From: Anthoceros angustus
Lineage: Eukaryota > Streptophyta > Anthocerotopsida > Anthocerotales > Anthocerotaceae
DNA: 64,000 nucleotides
Direction of reading: 5' to 3'
Assembly (NCBI GenBank): GCA_010909165.1
Contig: VJWM01000203.1
Location: forward strand, 1 to 64,000
Shown: positions 1 through 11,210 of the stretch, one piece after another
How positions within the stretch are numbered: position 1 is the stretch's first letter
Layout: every line of letters begins with the position of its first letter
Position numbers and translations under genes: made by a program
The notes under the pieces: generated by a model
Seen by the model: the letters and a program-made list of their open reading frames with translations, nothing else
Told to the model about the DNA's origin: nothing
The model's database searches: none

Positions 1-3
1 TCG

Positions 4-291
4 TTGCTTGGTGGTGATCCGAGCTTTCCTCCACGACGGAGACTACTTGCTATGCGCTGTGTGCCACCACCACAAGTCTTTGTACAAGCTGATGCTCTTC
101 CAGGTTTGACATCTGAGATCAAGCAGGAGGAACTCACTCCTGTTTTCGAGAATCTGGAGACAGCCTACAAGGAGTACAAACTTGGTGAGGCACAAGCAAG
201 AGTTACAGCACAGGAGCAACGTACCCAACAGTATCAAGCTCTCTGGCATTCAATCACACAAATCAACACCAATTTGGTTTACATTCTTTGA
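4..291 (+). CDS. Unrecognised short open frame at the left edge
   Basis: An open frame of 95 codons ends at a TGA at 289-291. Its first ATG is at 52, so it may be the end of a longer frame cut by the window edge. The C-terminal half is rich in Glu, Gln, Ala and Lys and looks helical, possibly coiled coil. I do not recognise a family. It precedes the Copia-1 gag and could be retroelement leader or unrelated DNA brought next to it by the rearrangement described for this locus. Low confidence that it is a real gene. Confidence 0.2.
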   Translation: MLGGDPSFPPRRRLLAMRCVPPPQVFVQADALPGLTSEIKQEELTPVFENLETAYKEYKLGEAQARVTAQEQRTQQYQALWHSITQINTNLVYIL

Positions 292-481
292 AGCGGTTGT
301 GAATCGAATCCACTTTTGATTACGTGAATCACATTAACCGAACTTGATTTTGGGCCCTCACAGGCCCGTGTTGTGAGTGTGGTGCGGTTGTGAAGTACAT
401 CTCTATTTACATTTGGTTATTGATGCGAATTCTTGGTTTTCGTCATAACACAAAGTCGACTTTTTCAATAATCACAAGTTT

Positions 482-1420
482 TCAGATGGCTACTCCTCCA
501 CCTACACCAACAGCACCTTCTCCTCCTGCTCCAATCATTAATGTTATGAATGTGAGTCGGATTTTAAGGAGAAAGACCGTTTGTACCAAGTTTGAAGTTT
601 GGTCTAAGCGGATGAAGATTGCTCTAAATACTGAGATCTTCTTGCCATCGTTGATGGCTCTCTCCAAACCACCGGACCTTCACCGCTCTCGACTCATGGA
701 CAAGGCAGGCAGGCATGCACATGCATGCCCTAGACAGTCACTCTCCATCACACGATGGTGCCCTCACCTCGCCCAGCTTGGAGGCGAGATCACGGATATT
801 TACCAATCCACCATGACATTGGTCACGGTTCGCAATGAATTTTATTCTTTAAGAATGCAAACCTTATAGTGTTGCTACTCATGTGAGCAAGTTTCGTATC
901 TGCGTGCTCAACTTCGCTTTGGGGACTCCATTAAAGAGTTCGAAGCAGTGCGGCCTCCTCCCATTTCAATCTTTTGTCTCTTCACGAATGGCACTGCGTG
1001 AAGCTCATCAAGTGTGCGTGCTAATAAGACACCTTCAATTTCTCCGAGATAGCTGGTGCTCTTTACAAGAAGAGGCTTCTAGGTTCAATCTTGGCACCTC
1101 AGAACACATGGTGGTGATAGGGTGATGTTTGTCACCAAAGGTGAACAACAATTCATCAAGCGCAGAACCCAAATGCCACTCCTGGTACCACCTCCTCTGG
1201 GCCTTCTCCATCCAATTCTTCCTCAACTCCTAGACGTAAGGGGACATGTAATTGGTGCAAAGCCCAAGGACACTGGGAGCAGGAATGCCGTAAGAAGAAG
1301 GCTGGTGAGCCCAAGCGGGACACCAAAACCGCTAACACAGCGGTTGTTACTAAAGCAAGGCATAATTCCAAGACCGACATTAACAAGCTATTTAGTGAAG
1401 GGGGTGATTATTCAGCATGA
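482..1420 (+). pseudogene. Copia-1 gag, frameshifted
   Basis: This is the capsid (gag) part of a Ty1/Copia retrotransposon, whose product packages the element RNA. It opens with a Pro/Ala-rich segment after the ATG at 486. Recognisable gag pieces follow in changing frames: FEVWSKRMKIAL near 595, then a helical stretch near 780-900 that includes HVSKF. A CCHC zinc knuckle (C-x2-C-x4-H-x4-C, CNWCKAQGHWEQEC) sits at about 1249-1290 and is followed by a basic RKKK. At least four frame changes are needed to read it through. The matching pol starts only at 10.87 kb, so about 9.4 kb of other DNA is inserted after the zinc knuckle. Confidence 0.75.
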
Positions 1421-1429
1421 GGGTTTTCT

Positions 1430-2340
1430 GCTCTTTATTTGCCGAAGGGGGTTTTGGATGGGTGTTGAATCCCTTGTTCACCGCTTGTCTTTGGAAAAGA
1501 TGATCGAAGAAGGGTGAACACCAACAGAGCGAGCTTGCGTTGTGACATGTGGAGCAATGGTTGTAGTTTACACCTATGCCGACTTTAGAGCCCATTCTGT
1601 TAAAATGGAGCACCATGATGTGAAGATGAGTACATTTGACGATGCCCCAAAACAATCGGAAAACATGGTCCAACCAATGTCGAACTCTCATATTTCAAGT
1701 TTCCCCAGAACGCTTCCATGCGGGGTGGTGGTGGTATGGGTCATACTGAATCCCCGCATGCGACATGGAATTCATGGAAATCGTGGGTGCGGGCGCGCCA
1801 GCGGCGCCGCCCACAATCCCGAGTGATATGTCATCTCCTATCCCTTGGTAGGTTGGAGGAATCGATTTTGAGACAAGAGGGATGATGTGTCACCAACCAT
1901 CGGCGGATGCTATGTATAGTCATGTGACTAGCCGTGATCAAAAGCAGAAAGTGGGTATGGATGCATTATTAGTGGCGGCATCGTGCAAGCCCTAAATGTG
2001 CACATGCTCTAAATGTGCAAATGCGCAAAGGGTGTCCCACAGGCTAGTGCTTTAGGACTAAACCGTCGATGGAGCGATGGAGTTTCCATCGGCTAACATC
2101 TTGTAGAATATGGTCGTTTCAAACTTTCCCCAAGGAGAATGGGCTACAATGAAGCGTGTCGAATGTGTCTTGCGGTTTCCCTTCTCAAAAGAAAATGAGG
2201 CTACACCTATGCTTTTAACATTCGGCAATCTACTCTCCTTCTAAATTGACGCCGTCTTCGTTAGGTTGGCATCATCGCGTCATCTTCATCCTCTGCCACT
2301 TTGACTTTGGTTGTATGAAGCCCCGCAATTCATTCGACTT
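1430..2340. other. No gene seen at the left flank of the insert
   Basis: Only short broken frames occur here. Copia-1 protease would be expected just after the gag zinc knuckle, but I do not find its Asp-Ser/Thr-Gly motif. One GC-rich tract (about 1790-1812, GGCGCGCC plus GGCGCC) stands out from the surroundings. Confidence 0.3.
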
Positions 2341-2348
2341 GTCCTTGA

Positions 2349-3300
2349 TTGCCTTCTTGTCTACGGATGTTTAGAATTCAAGGTGAAACCATAATACAAG
2401 ATGACGGTTTTGTACATAAACTTCCGAATATTTTTAGGTTCAACCCCCCTTTTCCCGGTTTGTTGCTTGGCATCCCATATGTATTCTTCAACGTACCTAC
2501 CCTCAAACGTGTCGGTACGTACCCGGTGAACAAGTAAGTGAGGTGGGTCATCATCAAACAAACCGTCAATCACCTTCCCAATCCAAAATGGTCTTCGTGT
2601 CACTGGACGCAATGAACATGCCCTTATTTATTTCAACACATCACCATTCAAACGTGTCATTCCCTCCTGTCTTTCCAAGTTTTGGTATCGTCCCAAATAC
2701 ATATCTCGTTGTGGAAGGTCCTCAACAACGCCTCCCGTAATAAAGCTTCATCATCAAGTCGCAGAGGTTGGGCTGTTACTTCTACTTGGACCTCGAATAC
2801 CACTTCCAAGGATCTTTGGAGGACGAGCCCAATGTTGTTTTGAACAACATGACAATCTCTTGTTGGTCCACCCGAGCTTCCCACCATTTGTATTCCTCCG
2901 ATGTCACATAAGGCCTAAGGGCCGAAAGACCTTCCTTCAAATGAGCCACACCATCCGTAGGTGATAAGTCTGCCAACTTTCCTTTTCTATCCCTTGACCG
3001 GAGGGCGGTTAAGGGAGCTGCCGTTATTGTGTCCAACGGCACGAATGTCAAAAACTCCAACCCGGCCTCTGTCTCCCAATAGGCTGATGTGGAATACTGC
3101 TTGCTCCTGATGACAGTTACAAACCCACGGTCACCTTTGGCTTCTCTCGTAATTTTGAATTGGTGCTGGAAAGAGAGGTTGTTTAATTTTTTGACTGCCG
3201 CCTTGTATGCGTGTCCACCTTCCCTTGCCTTATGGGCCAAACATATGACCGAAGTCAAACTTGATCAATATCTTCACCTCCGGTATGGAGTGTACTAATC
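2349..3300 (-). pseudogene. Unrecognised protein remnant of the insert, minus strand
   Basis: Three successive minus-strand frames (3258-2782, 2887-2657 and 2612-2361) read like one broken protein. The last contains PFWIGKVIDGLFDDDPPHLL followed by VEEYIW and RGVEPKNIRKF. Its Trp/Asp/His-rich spacing recalls a small chromatin- or nucleic-acid-binding beta-barrel, but I cannot assign a family. The first has a Trp-rich helix (EEYKWWEARVDQQ). The smooth continuation of protein-like sequence across frames argues for a decayed coding region. No start, intron or stop structure can be defined. Confidence 0.35.
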
Positions 3301-4459
3301 AAAATCTCGGCGGTCAGAAGAGTGTGAGCTTCCTTGTGTTTTAAGCTTTTGAAAAGCATGAAAACATTTGGTCGATTTGATCATGCGTATGCCCCACCAA
3401 CAAAAACCCCACTTTCACCTTTTCAAACGTCCCCATGTCCACGAGCATGTTGAGATATGCAAAGCAGTTGATTCTTGTTCTCTCGCAGTGTTGTCCAATT
3501 GCAAATATAACACTTTCGGCAATACTCCTTCAGTTATGAATAACATCCGGATGATGGTAATCGTAAGATTGGCATCATTCCATGAAGTTCGCATAATGCA
3601 AGTAAGCTCTTGCCTTAAACGTGTAATTGTGGATCATGCACCCAACCACATGAACTAATACGGCACTCCTCATCCAAGTTCTTTGGCCATCAAGTAGATG
3701 GGAATCTCCGTCTTCTTTTGGTCCATTCCATCGATTGAAAGTAGAAGGTACATATGTGGTTCTACATAACTCTTGCTCCGTGTTTCGCCATCTTGACCGC
3801 TCCGATGTAACCGCAAACGATGGGCATCTAAAGCCGCTTGATATTTTTCTGTTTCAGAAAACATACACACTCGTCAGGTACATTTGAAGAGACATCCAGT
3901 TAGATATGAAGGACCCTCCTATCTTTGAGACGATCTGCACAGGCGGCGTCCGCCCCAAATCAACGGAGGAAGAACCTTCATGTTCCGTCCTAGCGCATTT
4001 GCAGTCAATTGTCGTTGGCGTACTACGAGCAACCACAATCCATGCCTTCGGCTTTTGGTTATGGAGGCGGCCGGCCCCCCCATGTATAAAGTAGGGTGAC
4101 CCATGGTCCTTCGCCATGTGGGCGTTGGCGATTGGTATCCCTCGGTACGGAACCTATGGTGCCGTTAAAGAGCACACGGAGGTGGGGCCGGCCCGGCCCC
4201 CATCTCGGCTCTTAACGCACCATAGGGTTCTTGGCCTCAGCAGGGCCGGCCGCGTCCCACCACATGTCTGTTGGCCTCTCGGGGTTTCATCCCAAGGGTT
4301 TTGCATATGTGGGGCCGGTCGGTGGCACCCCATCCCATCATACAAAGATCGTAGACCGGTTATAGGGATCTTGCCCATAAAGCCTCGAGTTCAAAACAAC
4401 CATTCCCCACTCAAGAAAACCATTCCATAAGTTCCCATGCATGTCAGCCCGTCAGTGGT

Positions 4460-5815
4460 AACAATTACCTTGATCGGTTGTGGATCGTGTTCCTAATTGT
4501 GCTCTTGAGACTGCAGAGTGAGCACGTGGAAAACTGGGATTTTGGTATTTTCACTCTTGGGAAGTTGCTTTTCCATAACTTCAAGAACCATGGATATTTC
4601 ACATAGAGGATCCCGGAGGTTTCGCATTGCCGCTGTACATACTCCATATTTCCAACCTTGTGTATGCGGAAGGTTGAAGACCTCCACGTTCGGCCGCTCG
4701 GCCATCATTAGAAATGTCTTATCCATCCGAGGATATCGCTCCATAAGAAGCGTGGTTTGGGGTTAGGCGAAACCATCCCAGGGCATTCATTAATGATTCG
4801 CTCTTGATTCCTCATATCAGTGTGCCCTATGCAATATACTCTTCTAAATGCCTTCAAGCGGAGCATCGGAATGGACCCCAAAATGTGTGTGCATACTTTA
4901 CCCCTTTCACATCCCCTCTCGCTTGAACCAAGGACTCTAGAAATGTCTCTTGCTCGCCCGCCCATCCTTAGGAATCGGTACCTCGCTCCACGAAACTTTT
5001 CTTTTGTCACGCACATTTGATTGCAACATGGTTTTAATCCGTCACTACCTCTCCTTCACTTTTCTTCAATGTGACACCACGCGTCTCCGTTGAGGTGCAA
5101 TGCTTTTTGCTTGACGCGCGCCTCACTCATGCGGCGGCTTGTCATCCGGAAGGTTCGTCCTCGGAGGTGCGTGACCTCTCACTTCACAATGACACTCCCC
5201 CGTGCAATGCGGTCCATTCTCACCAGCTGAGGATGAGACTCTCAAGTGGTCGCATCTCGGAGGCGTGGATGAGGCTGACCACCATCAAACAATGGTGAGG
5301 TCCATTCTCAGATGAATGAGGACTCCTCATAGGCGTGTAGATGGGCTCCCTGGGCGAGATGCAAAGCCCACATGTTTTGACGCCAAGTGTCGGCGCCTCT
5401 AGAGCCTACATGGGCGGTGCGAACCAGACTTAACAAGCTACTGCCTCTTCCAAAAGTGGGAAAACGGTAACCACAACAAACCTTCATGTGGAGGACTCCG
5501 TGGGTATTGCAGAATATGTGAACTTGGAGGAGGCGTTCAAGATAGCGAGCCTCTTCCTCCTGCGGACCATGTCTCCATTTCTTTGGAATTGCGAGGGGCC
5601 GGGTCCTCCACTTGAACCTCCTGCGCCACAGGCATGGTGCACAAGTTGCATCTTGTATCATGAATGGTATGCAGGAAAAGACAATAATGGCGAAACAAGA
5701 CCAACCTCATCTCCGCGTGGTCAAATGCAACATCGCACGCTGTCGAAATGCGCAAGGAAGGAAAGCACAAGACTTTGCACCGGTAGTGGCTAGCGGATAT
5801 CGAGCCTCCCTCCAC
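4460..5815 (-). pseudogene. Unrecognised protein remnant(s), minus strand
   Basis: Short minus-strand frames (5815-5537, 5661-5308, 5016-4708 and 4744-4493) have protein-like composition and partly continue each other by frameshift, for example a segment with RPNVEVFNLPHTQGWKYGV and a following helix SMVLEVMEKQLP. I do not recognise a domain. They probably belong to the same insert as the 2.3-3.3 kb remnant. Alternatively some are chance frames, since this DNA is about 50% GC and long chance frames are common. Confidence 0.25.
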
Positions 5816-6460
5816 GGGCTTTGCTATATGCGTCGGGACGGCCTCGCATCACGAGTGCCACCGCCTAAGAGGTTGATGGGATTGCCTCGAAATAAGTCAC
5901 GGACAATGAAGTGGTTGACGGGTGTGCAGGATTGTGGAAAATCCAAGCATAATTGCAGCACCACTGGCGAAAAGTTGATGGCGGCGGCGAGTCTAAAATA
6001 GTAAGCTCGTCAAAATTGAGTTTAAGGTAGCGGGTTATTTTAGAAAAACACGGTTATGAAAACCATTTGGGGCTATGGAAGAAAACCCTACTTTTACACG
6101 TCGCTTAACTTCAGTTCTCGTTAAGGCCTCCTCTTTTCTGTACTTAAGGGCTACCGTTTGCAAGGCCAGCTGACAGCGAGTTCACGTCCAGGATTTCGAG
6201 CGCAACACCTCAGCTGTGACCGCCGCTTCTTGTCGGCGCACCACCACCACCGTGCGCATCTTTGGGAGTGAGCGCCACACCGCCGCTCGCCGCCCTAGAC
6301 CGCCAAGCTCGGGTTGAGCGCAACTTTGCCGCCAGCGGTAGCTCGCAAGTGTGAGGCGCCAAGCTCTTGAGGCGGGCGATCTTGAGCAGTGAGTTAGCGG
6401 TCACCGTGTTGTGCATCTCTTTGTGATTACGGAGTGGGGTTGCCTTGAATTGCGAGGAAG

Positions 6461-7470
6461 ATGGCAAGCGGGAGGAGCAAGAAGGACCAGCCTTTGGAGG
6501 AATATGACACATGCGCCCAAGGCGGGAGGAAGCTCAAAGGCGAGAGCACCAGCCGGACATCGCGGAGGCACCTCCATCCAGTCGCCGGTTGGAGACATCT
6601 TGCCATCCGGCCATGCTCAACATGGAGGCGGCATTCTTGGGGCAAGCAAAATCGGGCAGCGCATCCTCTGCCAAAATCAGTTCCACAAAGGTTCTTTGGA
6701 GAGCAAGGGACGAAGAAGGTTGGTAAGAGCGCGAAACAACCTATTCCATCCGATTCACCTACTATGAGGAGATCCATATCAGCGTGTATCCGCGGCTCGA
6801 CAATGTTGTGGTTGTGGAGAAGGAGGATGCTTGTGCGGGGATCCACACCTCACGACGCAATGCGCCATGGACCCCTTTGTTGAAGTTGTGGATCATGGGA
6901 TATAGGGGCTCACCAAATCGAGAGAGCAAGAGCGGTGGGTTGTTTGGGCTACTTTGGACTTCAATGAAGGGAGCGAGTTCACTTTTTGTGCACCACAAAG
7001 GCATACCAAGATGAGGAAGTTTCCAGATCCGCGTTTATACAAGTCTCTTGTTCTTAGCCCGAAAGGGTTTCACTGGAAGAAGTGTGCACCTCGTGGCCTT
7101 GTTGAAGATTTCCGCGATTCCATGCGACAGACAAAGTATTGCCAGGCGCATTCCTTCGCAGTTCTTCACATGTGAGTCACGACATTGTGGATATGTTTTT
7201 CCTACCATCTTCCAGGCACCACTAGTTGCGAGGGCACTCATCGAGCTATCGAAAAGATTACACAAACTATGAGGGCCCACAAGAGGAAATGTCTGCGTCG
7301 AGCCCAAGCCTCCATACAGGCGGTGATGTGGTGGAAGGTATGGAAGAAGATCATGAGGAGAGTGAGCTTGGCCCATCGACGAGGAAGATGGGGCTTTACC
7401 GGTGGTCAAGCGCATTCGCATGAAGGATCCGGGGCACGATCGGACAGAGATCGAGGACCTTCCCAATCTT
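6461..7470 (+). pseudogene. Likely N-terminal part of the ParB/methyltransferase-like gene
   Basis: A plus-strand series of frames starts at an ATG at 6461 (MASGRSKKDQPLEEYDTC) and continues by small frameshifts through segments with FPDPRLYKSLVLSPKGFHWK (about 7020-7080) and an acidic stretch (EGMEEDHEESELG, about 7340-7370). No family is recognised here. I place it with the downstream domains because strand, style of decay and spacing agree, and no plausible gene start lies between. The acidic and basic low-complexity parts could be a linker. Confidence 0.3.
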
Positions 7471-7924
7471 CAAACTCCCACTCCTTGGTTATGGTTCCCA
7501 CCATGCAATATGACCGGATGTGCAGCGGCCTGCCGGCGCCTAGTCATCTTCAGTTCCCAAGAGCGCCAACGCCCGGATCCGGTTTATAAGATTCAAGGAA
7601 GGTGCAGGTGGTTTGGGGCGCCGGCCGGCCCGCCTGAATCCTCCCACCACACGGGCAAAGAGAGCAAGATGGCACCGGGTCGGCAGTTCGTCCCCGGAGA
7701 AAAGGACATGGCGGATGCGGGGATGTGGGTATGGGCGAGGAGGGCGCGGCCGGCGCCCTCCTCAACCTTCATGCCCAAACGGCAGTGCAGTGGCGCAAGG
7801 GCAAGGGAAGTGCGGCGGCCGCACACGGGACGGAGGTGGAAGGAAAACCAAAAGGCAAAGAAGGGTGGAAGAGAAGATGCCATAGGAGGGACATAACCAC
7901 GGTTCATATTCAAACCGACGAGGA

Positions 7925-8710
7925 AAGGTTGGAAGAGGCTATGAGGGATGCATCCATTGACTCGCTTAAGGGATTCGCATACTCAAGAAGGTGGTGCAGA
8001 AAGCAGTGTTAGTGAAGTTGGAGAACTTGAGGCCGGCGCCATTACTCCGGGGCAGATCCGGAGGGTTGATGAGGCTTGGGCAAACTATCTTGCCCGTGTT
8101 ATAGCGAAGGCGGATAGAGGAGGGAGTTCGCCTCTTTGTGTATGATTGATCCGAGCGAGTGTCTTGATCGAGCAATGGATGGAAGCAATGGCGTGCAAAG
8201 AAGTATGTCATGGGAGTTCTTGGTGGTAACCACACCACGCACTATGAAGCACTTATCGGATATCTCACCCGGAAGAAGCGGTTCCAATATGTTGAAGCAC
8301 ATGTGTATTGTGGGCTTCTGCATGAGATGCGGTGCTTATCACAATATGATGTCCAAAAGAAGAAGATGAACTTTATAGAGCAAGTCGTATTTAAGGGACG
8401 AGTTGATCATCGCAAAGAGGGAAGAAGTGCAAATGACCATGTCACGGAAATACAAACACAAGTCCTAGGTTTGATTGAAGAAGGCGATGAAGGGCGGGGA
8501 GGGACGTGTACAAGCGAGAACAAAGTGGACAATCGGACCCACATTCGTATTGCTAAGCGGGATGGGAAGGTGTGGGAGAATGTGGACAAGATTTTTTCCA
8601 AATGGGAAGCGAGAGCTTCGAGCGGAAAACACGTTCTGCGGACAAGCAAGAAAGGAAAGGCAAGCAAGCTGGCGGATGACCAAGCAGTTGATAGTGTGCG
8701 TCAAGCCTAG
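7925..8710 (+). pseudogene. ParB/sulfiredoxin-fold-like domain, broken
   Basis: Two plus-strand frames joined by small shifts give a segment with ITPGQIRRVDEAWANYLARV (about 8041-8100) and then VMGVLGGNHTTHYEALIGYL (about 8209-8268). After about ten residues comes YVEAHVYCGLLHEM. The order of an Ile-x-Pro-type lead-in, a Gly-Gly-Asn-His loop followed by a helix, then a beta strand VxVY-x-GL matches my knowledge of ParB-like (ParB N-terminal/Srx-fold) domains, where the GxxR/GGNHR-type loop binds phosphate or nucleotide. Here the residue after His is Thr rather than Arg. A basic C-terminal extension ends at a TAG at 8708-8710. The assignment rests on motif resemblance only and needs a profile search. 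Confidence 0.38.
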
Positions 8711-9339
8711 AGACATGTTGGCCAAGCCACGGAAATCTTTTCGTGGAATACCTTGGAGAGTGTGGCCAGCAAATCGATAAGCGCCACCGAGAAGGTGTTG
8801 GTGATAGATCCAAGGGGATGGAGGAAGAGATCACATGCTGGAAAAATTTCATATCATACAAGTAGCAATGGTGAAGCATCTCATCGTCATTTGAAGAGGT
8901 GCGCGAGGAGTATCCTTTACATTCTACGGACAATATGCTAGCACGATTCCAAACGACCTTCTCCGGAAAGGTATGTCCGTTTTTTTTCATATTGAACAGG
9001 ACGGGGGCGATGCCGGCGCCGGCCGGCCCGCACCGCCCCTCCATATGTTTCATGACGGTGCCTCTGCCGCCTCATATGGGTTTGTAGCGCCAGCGCCTTC
9101 AATCCAACGGAAAAATGGCGCCGGCCGCCCCTCCCGTAATGACTAACGTGGCGTTTTAAGCAATTGAAAGACATCAAGTGTCGACAAAACTCCCGGTGAC
9201 TTCCAGATTTTATTTTCGAGATAAACAATTGGAAAGGGGCTTGAAGACGAGCGGTAGCATTAGCGGACAAGGACCGGAGGAAGGTCTTGAGGTTTTCAGT
9301 TCCATCAACAGAGAGCCGGTACAATACCAAATCGAAAGT

Positions 9340-9960
9340 CGTGATGTACAAGATATGGTTTTCTCGGGCAAGGCGGTACACACTTCTCGTCATGGATGTG
9401 CCCCGAGGTTTTAACATTGGACCTATGGACAAGAGGGTGGATAAGCAATGATGGATTCTCTTCCAAAGCTTTCTTGAGAAGACCACTAGCGATGGAGGAT
9501 GATTGTGATGCATGGAGTGGAGGAGGCACATACTTAGAGAATCAATGCGAAAGTGGAGCGGAAAGGGGCTTGGTGTCGTTCGTATGGGACAAGACAAACA
9601 TGAACAATGACAGGTGGATTTGAGGCGTGGAATACATAACTATCGGATGGGGTCTCAAGGATGGGAGCACAAAGGATGAATCGCAATGCTACCAAATGCT
9701 ATGCATGGAACATTCAACAATGGAAGGTCATCATTGCTCACGACACGATTGTCAAAAACAGTTTACATGTCACATGACAAGTTGGTGGTCCGCCCTTACC
9801 GAGACCACTAGGGTTGATGACGAGACTTATTACAACCTTCTCCAAAGAGGGAGATTGGGTTGGATGCATGCTGGGAGCGCTTTGTTTGGCGTTACTTGGG
9901 AAGGAGTATGTATCGAGGTGACTTGAGATGTGCAGTTATATTTCACAAAGAATTCATGGA
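9340..9960 (+). pseudogene. DNA N6/N4-methyltransferase-like domain, broken
   Basis: Pieces in shifting frames follow the motif order of a beta-class amino-methyltransferase. A hydrophobic strand with LLVMDVPRGFN (about 9380-9412) stands where the catalytic (D/N/S)PP(Y/F/W) motif would be. FVWDKTNMNN (about 9579-9608) could be the following strand. PRPLGLMTRLI (about 9795-9827) resembles the KPLxLMxxLI segment that precedes the SAM site. FSKEGDWV plus a D-A-x-x-G-S type loop (about 9838-9884) resembles SAM-binding motif I. The putative catalytic motif is not canonical, and at least four frameshifts are present, so the copy is dead as sequenced. It lies downstream of the ParB-like piece on the same strand. 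In bacteria and phages ParB-like domains are known fused to such methylases. The alternative is chance resemblance. Confidence 0.35.
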
Positions 9961-10568
9961 TTTGAGGTGCTCCAGATGCGATTGAGGAGTTGAATTTTGA
10001 AGCCCAGGAGAGGACTTGCAGTTACGGGCAAAGGAGGTTTGCATCGTGAAGGACTCCTTGAAAGCACAAGTGGTTTCTTTGAGTGCCGTCGGAATAAGAG
10101 CGGGGATGGCGATTTGTTGGAGGCTGGCCAACAAACACTCGAGAACGTTTGGCGATGCAGGGGCGGATGGTAATGATGAAGACACGGATGGGAGCGAGGA
10201 CTCGAGGGCTTTGGTTGAAGTCGACACTTCGATGAGGAAGAACTTGGCGGATCTGAACTTGGGTTATGATTGATTATGTCGCAAGCACCGAGTCGTCTGA
10301 TTAGCCCAGACGTGTAGGCGTTTGTAGTTGTGAACTATTATTATGCTATGGTCAATTTTGGCGGAACCTAAAGCAGGATGGTCTCCAAGCGGCTTGCAGA
10401 CGAGGCGTACCCATACCTAGTTTTGTTGTGTTATTACTAGGCCTTTTGTCAATGTGGAAATGGATCATCGCACAAAACAAACTACTTTTGAGGACTAACT
10501 GGCGCTGGCCGCGGTGCCTTGACCCTTCCTTCGAGGTTTGTTGTTTCATGCGCATTATTCGGTAGGAA

Positions 10569-10805
10569 TCATTGTCCATGGTATGGGACACCGAAATCAA
10601 AAACACGGTTTTGGGAACCATGTATTGCTCTGTGAAGGAGGTTTCGTTCAACGGAAGGGGTCTTGATATTCACCCCTTCAAATACCATGTTCATTGCGGT
10701 TTGTTTGGTTGCATCCGAGTATAAATCTTCTTGGTGCTTGACTGCCACTGCATATGCAGCCACAAACACATGTTTACGACATATTTGGCGGTTGATGTTC
10801 TTCAT
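10569..10805 (-). CDS. Unrecognised 78-codon frame, minus strand
   Basis: A clean minus-strand frame starts at an ATG (10805) and includes KHVFVAAYAVAVKHQEDLYS and FEGVNIKTPSVERNLLHR. A further frame on the same strand follows after a stop near 10569 and looks like its continuation. The composition is protein-like, but no family comes to mind. It sits at the right end of the foreign insert just before Copia-1 resumes on the other strand. Confidence 0.3.
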   Translation of the reverse strand: MKNINRQICRKHVFVAAYAVAVKHQEDLYSDATKQTAMNMVFEGVNIKTPSVERNLLHRAIHGSQNRVFDFGVPYHGQ

Positions 10806-10865
10806 CGCTTTGTTCCTTCATGACTCGCCTCTCAATAGCGCCTTGGCTCGTTGACTTTCGAATTG

Positions 10866-11210
10866 GAAGATGGTTCTTCCTTCTACTCATTGATGTGTAT
10901 GTACCTCGGATGGCCAAGAATTTAATTTCCGTCGTCCTTGGTTAAGGATGGCATCTACAGTGACTTTGGCCGTGGTGATTGTCTTCTCTCACCGGTCTAT
11001 TCATCCGGGCCGGTTGTTGCTCGAGGCCATCCTCGCCATGATTTATATGTCTTCAACGGCAAGCCCATGTTGGCGCTGGCTGCTCCACCGGCTGCCGCCG
11101 CTGCCATCGACATGAGGGGAGCTCACGCCCTGGTGATGTTTTTCTCGCACTCTAGGCTTGGCCACATTAATCATTCCAAGCTCTTAGAGATGTCAAGATT
11201 TGTTTAGGAT
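10866..11210 (+). pseudogene. Copia-1 protease end and GAG-pre-integrase
   Basis: This resumes Copia-1 after the insert. Pieces correspond to the end of the aspartic protease region (a MAKNLIS-like stretch near 10910, then VKDGIYSDFGRGDCLL), DLYVFNGKP, and the GAG-pre-integrase zinc-binding start (SRLGHINHSKLLEMSRF, about 11149-11205). The protease active-site motif itself is not found. A Pro/Ala-rich stretch (near 11080-11110) looks like a local expansion. Confidence 0.6.

Larger units (their letters stand above)
1430..10860. mobile_element. About 9.4-kb foreign insert inside Copia-1
   Basis: The stretch lies between Copia-1 gag (ending near 1.42 kb) and the protease/GAG-pre-integrase part (from about 10.87 kb). 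It shows no reverse transcriptase, integrase or gag. It holds broken frames on the minus strand (2.3-5.8 kb and 10.6-10.8 kb) and on the plus strand (6.4-10.3 kb). The plus-strand frames include segments resembling ParB-like and DNA methyltransferase domains. I found no convincing terminal inverted repeats or target duplication, so the exact ends and the element class are unknown. Several tracts rich in GGCCGG/GGCGCC interrupt it (about 1.79, 4.07-4.31, 7.61, 7.74, 9.01 and 9.11 kb). It could be a DNA transposon, several nested insertions, or captured host DNA. Confidence 0.45.
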
